Assembly (NCBI GenBank): GCA_019414205.1
Contig: DXML01000012.1
Location: 62,001-126,000, forward strand
Direction: 5' to 3'
Length of the DNA stretch: 64,000 nucleotides
DNA from: Collinsella sp.
GTDB lineage: Bacteria > Actinomycetota > Coriobacteriia > Coriobacteriales > Coriobacteriaceae
In this document: one piece after another, positions 63,644-64,000 of the stretch
Position numbering within the stretch: position 1 is the stretch's first letter
Layout of the letters: each line of letters starts with the position of its first letter
Made by a program: the position numbers and the translations under genes
Notes under the pieces: generated by a model
The model's input: the letters and a program-made list of their open reading frames with translations, nothing else
The model's database searches: none
What the model was told of the DNA's origin: nothing

Positions 63644-64000
63644 GCGTCATCGCCTCGATCGTATAAGAGACAGCTTCTGCTTCGTGCGGAGAATTACGCT
63701 GTACGTTGTAGTACATGCAGCTGCAATAACAGCATGGGCAATTTCTAACAAAATGAATGATGCTATTTGCTGCATGCATATTATTTACTATAAAGTATCC
63801 TTTTATAAACGTATTGTCAAACATATATTGCTAAAACAGAAACAATTTATAGACTGAGCGGGTCGTATTCTTTGGGCGAGTGCTCCTATAATCTAGCCTA
63901 CGCTGCTGTCGGGAGGAAAGGACTAGGGCACTATTATTATTATGTTGAAACGCTTTAACAATTTTGACGTTCTCACGTGTTTTTTGTTTCAAAAGCGTTA
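63644..64000. other. AT-rich region with a -10-like box, no firm gene
   Basis: This stretch is AT-rich and holds no supported gene. TATAAT at 63887-63892 and GGGAGGAAAGG at 63911-63921 resemble a promoter and ribosome binding site, and an ATG at 63942 opens to the window end (MLKRFNNFDVL), but the spacing from the binding site is about 20 nt. The last 60 bases hold short inverted repeats (ttgaaac/gtttcaa and aacgcttt/aaagcgtt), which could be the edge of a mobile element. Confidence 0.35.

Noticed and set aside
63624..63824. 66-codon ORF on the minus strand in the AT-rich end
   Set aside because: It overlaps the LURP-one-like gene start, has no homology I recognise and no clear binding site; AT-rich DNA opens such frames by chance less often but the evidence is too thin.
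63942..64000. Start of a gene running off the window
   Set aside because: Only 19 codons are available, the ribosome binding site is too far away and short inverted repeats dominate the sequence.

Overview
The window is about 60% G+C and nearly fully coding. Gene content points to a strictly fermentative gut Coriobacteriia, most likely Collinsella or a close relative: an [FeFe] hydrogenase, rubredoxin, split transketolase, an FtsE with a long disordered N-terminus, a YitT-like transporter, many PTS genes and no respiratory chain. This assignment rests on gene content and protein style only; no database was searched.

Layout. 1-4.4 kb: tail of an unidentified gene, secA and prfB. 4.5-7.4 kb: a YitT-family membrane protein and a two-gene transketolase. 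7.9-12.3 kb: ftsE-ftsX and rnr. 12.5-13.8 kb: a solitary serine recombinase and a VanZ-like protein. 14-18.5 kb: a MurNAc-6-phosphate recycling cluster (RpiR regulator, murQ, PTS EIIBC, mupG). 18.5-22.2 kb: an ArsC/Spx-like protein, a MarR-like fragment, tRNA-Gln and tRNA-Glu, a TPR-like protein with smpB, a flavin-binding protein and a rubredoxin. 22.6-31.5 kb: gpmA-mntH (minus strand) and gltB-gltD. 31.9-36.2 kb: accessory genes including a putative PD-(D/E)XK nuclease, an amidohydrolase and a zinc-ribbon protein. 36.4-39.5 kb: a copper operon copA-copZ-csoR behind a CsoR-like operator. 39.7-42.9 kb: a Ser/Thr kinase interrupted by an in-frame TGA, and an FHA protein. 43.5-45.8 kb: an RG-rich DEAD-box helicase. 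46.4-52 kb: a flavodoxin/ferredoxin fusion and an antiterminator-controlled PTS operon with a GH4 6-phospho-alpha-glucosidase. 52.2-58.3 kb: a NuoF/GltD fusion, [FeFe] hydrogenase, ABC binding protein and fused ABC permease-ATPase. 58.5-63.6 kb: RelB-like antitoxin, CPBP protease, YgiQ-like radical SAM protein, DUF1275 protein and a low-GC LURP-one-like protein.

The most unusual signal is in the intergenic DNA. Six arrays hold fifteen copies of one inverted-repeat unit with fixed geometry: a 17-nt arm (TGTCTCGATCTGTAACA), a loop of exactly 25 nt, and the complementary 17-nt arm. Units start every 79-81 bp. A second family with unrelated 20-nt arms also has loops of exactly 25 nt. Arrays lie only at the edges of transcription units, and pairs of them bracket gpmA-mntH, the nuclease gene and the kinase-FHA locus. 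Several other palindrome families are present, including a perfect 28-bp inverted repeat and an approximately 240-bp MITE-like element.

A second theme is translation termination. Of 49 readable stop codons only 4 are TGA, RF2 carries SPT where the family usually has the SPF codon-recognition tripeptide, and one kinase gene is cut by an in-frame TGA.
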